Shown here: positions 61,144 through 64,000 of the stretch, piece after piece
Layout of the letters: every line of letters begins with the position of its first letter
How positions within the stretch are numbered: the stretch's first letter is position 1
NCBI GenBank assembly: GCA_963740835.1
Contig: CAVUFH010000002.1
Location: 992,001 to 1,056,000 of the forward strand
Direction: 5' to 3'
Origin: CAVUFH01 sp963740835
GTDB lineage: Bacteria > Actinomycetota > Acidimicrobiia > IMCC26256 > PALSA-610
Length of the DNA stretch: 64,000 nt
Position numbers and translations under genes: made by a program
Notes under the pieces: model-generated
What the model saw: the letters and a program-made list of their open reading frames with translations, nothing else
Database searches by the model: none
What the model was told of the DNA's origin: nothing

Positions 61144-62352
61144 TCAGCCGGCCGCGGCGAAGATGCGGCCCACGTTCGCGTCGGAGAAGAAGTCGGCCGG
61201 CGACGTCACGCCCGCGTTGACGCGCGCGAATCCGTCCATCGCTTCCTGGTTCCCGTGCACCGCGCCGAGGAGTGCCTGCATCTCGGGCGGCGGCGGCTCG
61301 AGCGTCGCGAGCTGGCAGGTGAATTCGTACATCGGCATCACGTGCGCGTCGCGTGTCGCCCGGTAGTCGTTCATGGCATCGTCGAACGGGCGTGTACCCG
61401 AGAACGACTGGTCGATCGCGTCGACGCACAACTGCGCGTCGCGGAGGGCGTCGGTGATGCCCTGGGCGGTGATGAAGTCCTTGTTGTATCCGGCATCTCC
61501 GACGAGCGCCCATCCCGGTCCATACGGTTTACGGAAGTAGTTCGGGACCGACGTGCCCGCGAACCGGGCTTCGCGCTTGGCCGCGCGCACTCGCTCGGCG
61601 AACTCGGGCGCCAGGTCGAACATCTGCATGTAGTTGCCTTCGATGTCGTTCTTGTTCGCGTCGGCTTCTCCGAACGGCCAGCCCGCGACGACAAGCGTCA
61701 AGTCGTCGTGCGTCGGTGCCGCCGCGAAGCCGCGCCCCGGTCGCGCGTACACGTCGAAGCGACCGTCGATCGGCAAGCCACTGAAGTAGGTGTAGTACCC
61801 GCACAACAAGGGCGGCTTCTCGTTGTACTGCTCCGGCGCGACGGCACGCGCGACGCGCGAGTTCCGGCCGTCGGCACCCACGACCACTCGCGCGCGCTCG
61901 GTGGCGGGTTGGCCGCCCTTCCCGCGTCCTCGGATCCCGACGACCCGCCCATCGTCCAAGACGAGGTCGTCGACCGTGAACTCCTCGCGCACCTCCGCAC
62001 CGGCTTCGGCCGCGCCGTCGACGAGCAACTTGTCGAGGACGGTTCGACGCGGGCAGTACGCGACCGGCGCGTCAGCGGTACCGGGCGCGCCCGCGATCGT
62101 GAACGGGCCGAAGTCGAAGGAGTACGTGTCGATCGGAGGGCAGCCGCTCGCCACCAGTCGGTCGAGCAGGCCCCACCGCTGCAGTGCCGCGACTCCCGGC
62201 GGGTGGAGCATGTGCGTGGACAGCGTGTCGCTCGGGAACGCGGCGCGATCGACGACGAGGACGTTGTAGCCTTTGCGGGCCAGCAACATCGCCGTCGGTG
62301 AGCCCGCGCAGCGGGCACCCACCACGATCGCGTCGTACTCGTTCTGGGCCAT
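61144..62352 (-). CDS. FAD-dependent aromatic-hydroxylase-type monooxygenase (geranylgeranyl-reductase-like)
   Basis: A 402-residue class A flavoprotein (PHBH/UbiH/geranylgeranyl-reductase group). The FAD motif is AIVVGARCAGSPTAMLLARK, with VVVGADGRNSRVARAV (the DG motif) in the middle and LVGDAGYNKDFITAQGITDA (GD motif) near the end. TLSTHMLHPPGVAALQRWGL is the family's Ser/His segment. Substrate unknown. ATG 62352; divergent from the GNAT gene at 62437. Confidence 0.88.
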   Translation of the reverse strand: MAQNEYDAIVVGARCAGSPTAMLLARKGYNVLVVDRAAFPSDTLSTHMLHPPGVAALQRWGLLDRLVASGCPPIDTYSFDFGPFTIAGAPGTADAPVAYCPRRTVLDKLLVDGAAEAGAEVREEFTVDDLVLDDGRVVGIRGRGKGGQPATERARVVVGADGRNSRVARAVAPEQYNEKPPLLCGYYTYFSGLPIDGRFDVYARPGRGFAAAPTHDDLTLVVAGWPFGEADANKNDIEGNYMQMFDLAPEFAERVRAAKREARFAGTSVPNYFRKPYGPGWALVGDAGYNKDFITAQGITDALRDAQLCVDAIDQSFSGTRPFDDAMNDYRATRDAHVMPMYEFTCQLATLEPPPPEMQALLGAVHGNQEAMDGFARVNAGVTSPADFFSDANVGRIFAAAG

Positions 62353-62436
62353 GCTTCCTCCCGCGCCTCGGTCGCGACCATCCCAGGATGGACCGGGACG
62401 GAGCGGGAGGCCACAGGGAAACAGTGGAGATACGCG

Positions 62437-62889
62437 ATGGACGACTTCGTGCCGGCGACGTTCGCGACCCCGACGACCCTCGTCGGCGACGGCTTCCGCC
62501 TGCTCCCGCTCGGGCCGGAGCACAACGCGGCCGACTACGCCGCGTGGACGTCGAGCATCGATCACATCCGTGCGACGCCGGGCTTCGCGGGCCGCCATTG
62601 GCCCGCGCCGATGACGGAAGCAGACAACCTCGGCGACCTCGAACAGCACCGCGCCGACTTCGAGCAACGCCAGGGATTCACGTACACGGTCCTGGAATCG
62701 GACGACACGGTGATCGGCTGTGTGTACATCTATCCGTCGACCACACCGGGCATCGATGCAGATGTCCGCTCGTGGGTGCGGGCCGACCGCGCGCACCTGG
62801 ATCGGCCGCTGTACGAAGCGGTGTCGGCGTGGCTCGCCGCCACATGGCCCTTCCGGGCCGTCGAGTACGCACCCCGCGCCGTCGCATAG
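62437..62889 (+). CDS. GNAT-family N-acetyltransferase
   Basis: A 150-residue GNAT-like protein. FRLLPLGPEHNAADYAAWTS is the N-terminal strand-helix, HWPAPMTEADNLGDLEQHRA follows, and TVLESDDTVIGCVYIYPSTT is the core strand pair. VRSWVRADRAHLDRPLYEAV takes the place of the usual RxxGxG pyrophosphate loop, so acetyl-CoA binding may be atypical. No substrate. ATG 62437. Confidence 0.72.
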   Translation: MDDFVPATFATPTTLVGDGFRLLPLGPEHNAADYAAWTSSIDHIRATPGFAGRHWPAPMTEADNLGDLEQHRADFEQRQGFTYTVLESDDTVIGCVYIYPSTTPGIDADVRSWVRADRAHLDRPLYEAVSAWLAATWPFRAVEYAPRAVA

Positions 62890-62927
62890 GGTCGTGGACC
62901 CGCTCAGCAACCGCAGTGAGGGCCCCG

Positions 62928-63788
62928 ATGTCGACGCGTCCTTTGCGTCAATACTACGAACCGGTCACCGCCACCGTGCCCGACGCGGTCTGCGATGTCG
63001 CACCTTGGCTCCGCCACCGCGAGCGATTGCTCGGCGCGCTTCGTGCACTGACCGAAGCCGAATGGCGCGCTCCGACCCGTTGTGTCGCGTGGGACGTAAA
63101 GGGTGTCGTCAGCCACCTCGTGACCGTCGACGAGTATTGGGTGTTCGCGCTTGGAGCCGCGCGCACCGAGCGCGCGCCGACCATGCTGCTCGAGCATTTC
63201 GATCCGGCGACGGGCACCGACACCCAGGTCGCGTCGCTCTGCGAGATACCGCACGCCGACTTGCTCGACCGATTTACCGCCGGATCGGAGGCGTTCGTCG
63301 GGCGGGTCGAATCGTTCACACCGGCGGACTGGAATGCGATCGGCGAGTCGCCGCTCGGGCATCTCCCCGTGCGGCTCCTGTTCGGCCACGCGTTCTGGGA
63401 CTCGTGGCTGCACGAGCGCGACATCTTCGTACCACTCGGACGCGCCACGCCGGTCGAGACCGACGAGTTGCTCGCGGTGACCTGCTTCAGCCTGGTGTTC
63501 GCCGGGCTACAGGGCGGCCTGCTCGACGACACGCGGGCGACCGGTCCGGGGCTGGGTGGGGCGGTCGACGTCCGGCTGCGCTTCGACGATCTGCCCGACA
63601 CGGCCGTGCACGTGCAGTACGACACCGGCGCGCGCGTCGCGCTCACCGATCCCGACCGCACGCGACCCGGCGGATCCGCCGTGGCACTGGTGGAACACTT
63701 CACCGGCCGGCGTGCGGACGGCCCGACGCGCGCCGCGCTCCCCGAAAACTTCGCGGGCCATCTCGCTCGCGCCGCGCTCGTGTTCTGA
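62928..63788 (+). CDS. MDMPI/DinB-fold maleylpyruvate-isomerase-family protein
   Basis: A 286-residue second member of the same family as the gene at 13711: LTEAEWRAPTRCVAWDVKGV carries the C-x-x-W-x-V region, VVSHLVTVDEYWVFALG the first His, and FGHAFWDSWLHERDIFVPLG the HxxxD site. The C-terminal MDMPI_C-like domain has LRFDDLPDTAVHVQYDTGAR. Mycothiol-dependent isomerase or unknown thiol-linked role. ATG 62928. Confidence 0.78.
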   Translation: MSTRPLRQYYEPVTATVPDAVCDVAPWLRHRERLLGALRALTEAEWRAPTRCVAWDVKGVVSHLVTVDEYWVFALGAARTERAPTMLLEHFDPATGTDTQVASLCEIPHADLLDRFTAGSEAFVGRVESFTPADWNAIGESPLGHLPVRLLFGHAFWDSWLHERDIFVPLGRATPVETDELLAVTCFSLVFAGLQGGLLDDTRATGPGLGGAVDVRLRFDDLPDTAVHVQYDTGARVALTDPDRTRPGGSAVALVEHFTGRRADGPTRAALPENFAGHLARAALVF

Positions 63789-63816
63789 CGCGCCCGCTTT
63801 CGACGGCAGCGTGAGG

Positions 63817-63933
63817 CTACGCGCCGAAGCCCGGTTTCTTGTCCGCGCGCTTCGCCTGCTTGTCCTGCCGCTTCTCCTTCAGCGACTTGCCGGGCTTTTT
63901 GGCGTTCGCTTTCTTCGGTGATTTGTCACCCAT
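63817..63933 (-). CDS. Small Lys-rich conserved actinobacterial protein, 38 aa
   Basis: ATG 63933 starts a 38-residue basic peptide, MGDKSPKKANAKKPGKSLKE followed by KRQDKQAKRADKKPGFGA. It matches, from memory, the short MGDKSPKK-type peptides annotated as hypothetical across actinobacteria. GGAGGAG lies six bases before the start, an excellent ribosome site. A nucleic-acid-binding role is possible from charge alone. Confidence 0.72.
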   Translation of the reverse strand: MGDKSPKKANAKKPGKSLKEKRQDKQAKRADKKPGFGA

Positions 63934-64000
63934 CGGAACTCCTCCGGTCCAGCATCCTTCGGAACCGTACCGCCATTCGGGCGCGTCCGCGTGTGGTGAC

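Overview
The window is very GC-rich, with coding biased to G/C third positions, frequent GTG starts and tight ATGA/GTGA/TTGA overlaps. Gene content points to the Actinomycetota: an F420/PPOX-type reductase, an F420-reductase-like NAD(P) protein, two mycothiol-type maleylpyruvate-isomerase-fold (MDMPI) proteins, a DUF2505 protein, a WYL regulator, an Eis-like and an AAC(2')-like acetyltransferase, and a short Lys-rich MGDKSPKK-type protein. A deep, environmental lineage such as Acidimicrobiia is my inference; no rRNA or other marker settles it. I found no tRNA, rRNA, CRISPR array, integrase or transposase.

Layout. 1-7.2 kb: small metabolic genes, including an agmatine deiminase/N-carbamoylputrescine amidase pair (agmatine to putrescine) followed by a tiny zinc-ribbon gene, then an epoxide-hydrolase-type enzyme. 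7.3-9.1 kb: a decayed universal stress protein, a DUF4386 membrane protein and a gene-poor stretch. 9.1-12.8 kb: a 2OG-Fe(II) oxygenase with a coupled 73-residue partner, a dehalogenase-like hydrolase, DUF2505 and a stand-alone malonyltransferase (FabD). 13.0-15.9 kb: TetR, MDMPI, diiron metallo-beta-lactamase and aminoglycoside 2'-acetyltransferase. 15.9-22.8 kb: transport and membrane genes (TMEM175-like, NhaA, CDF) with a WYL regulator and a DOPA-dioxygenase-like enzyme. 22.8-29.3 kb: methyltransferase, hydrolase-cyclase, VanW and esterase. 29.4-35.5 kb: a large LuxR/AAA regulator and membrane proteins. 35.5-39.1 kb: an MFS, dienelactone hydrolase, Baeyer-Villiger monooxygenase run that reads as a catabolic unit. 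40.0-44.3 kb: an atypical P450, a class V PLP enzyme, a cupin and an aldo/keto reductase, all on the plus strand. 44.3-64 kb: mixed, with an Eis-like acetyltransferase, TrmO, an orphan Hcp-like protein, a drug exporter, MerR plus PEP-mutase-like enzyme, proline iminopeptidase, an SNF2 helicase and an FAD monooxygenase.

The most important caution for a reader: at least eight otherwise intact genes are each broken by what looks like one single-base insertion or deletion in a GC-rich tract (agmatine deiminase, 2OG oxygenase, FabD, hydrolase-cyclase, LuxR/AAA, Eis-like, MFS exporter, PEP-mutase-like). Conserved motifs continue in the next frame with little or nothing missing, so consensus error is more likely than decay. 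Two other genes, the universal stress protein near 7.5 kb and the winged-helix protein near 35.3 kb, look genuinely degraded. Many genes suggest a soil or water heterotroph handling xenobiotics or odd carbon sources; that is inference from family names only.
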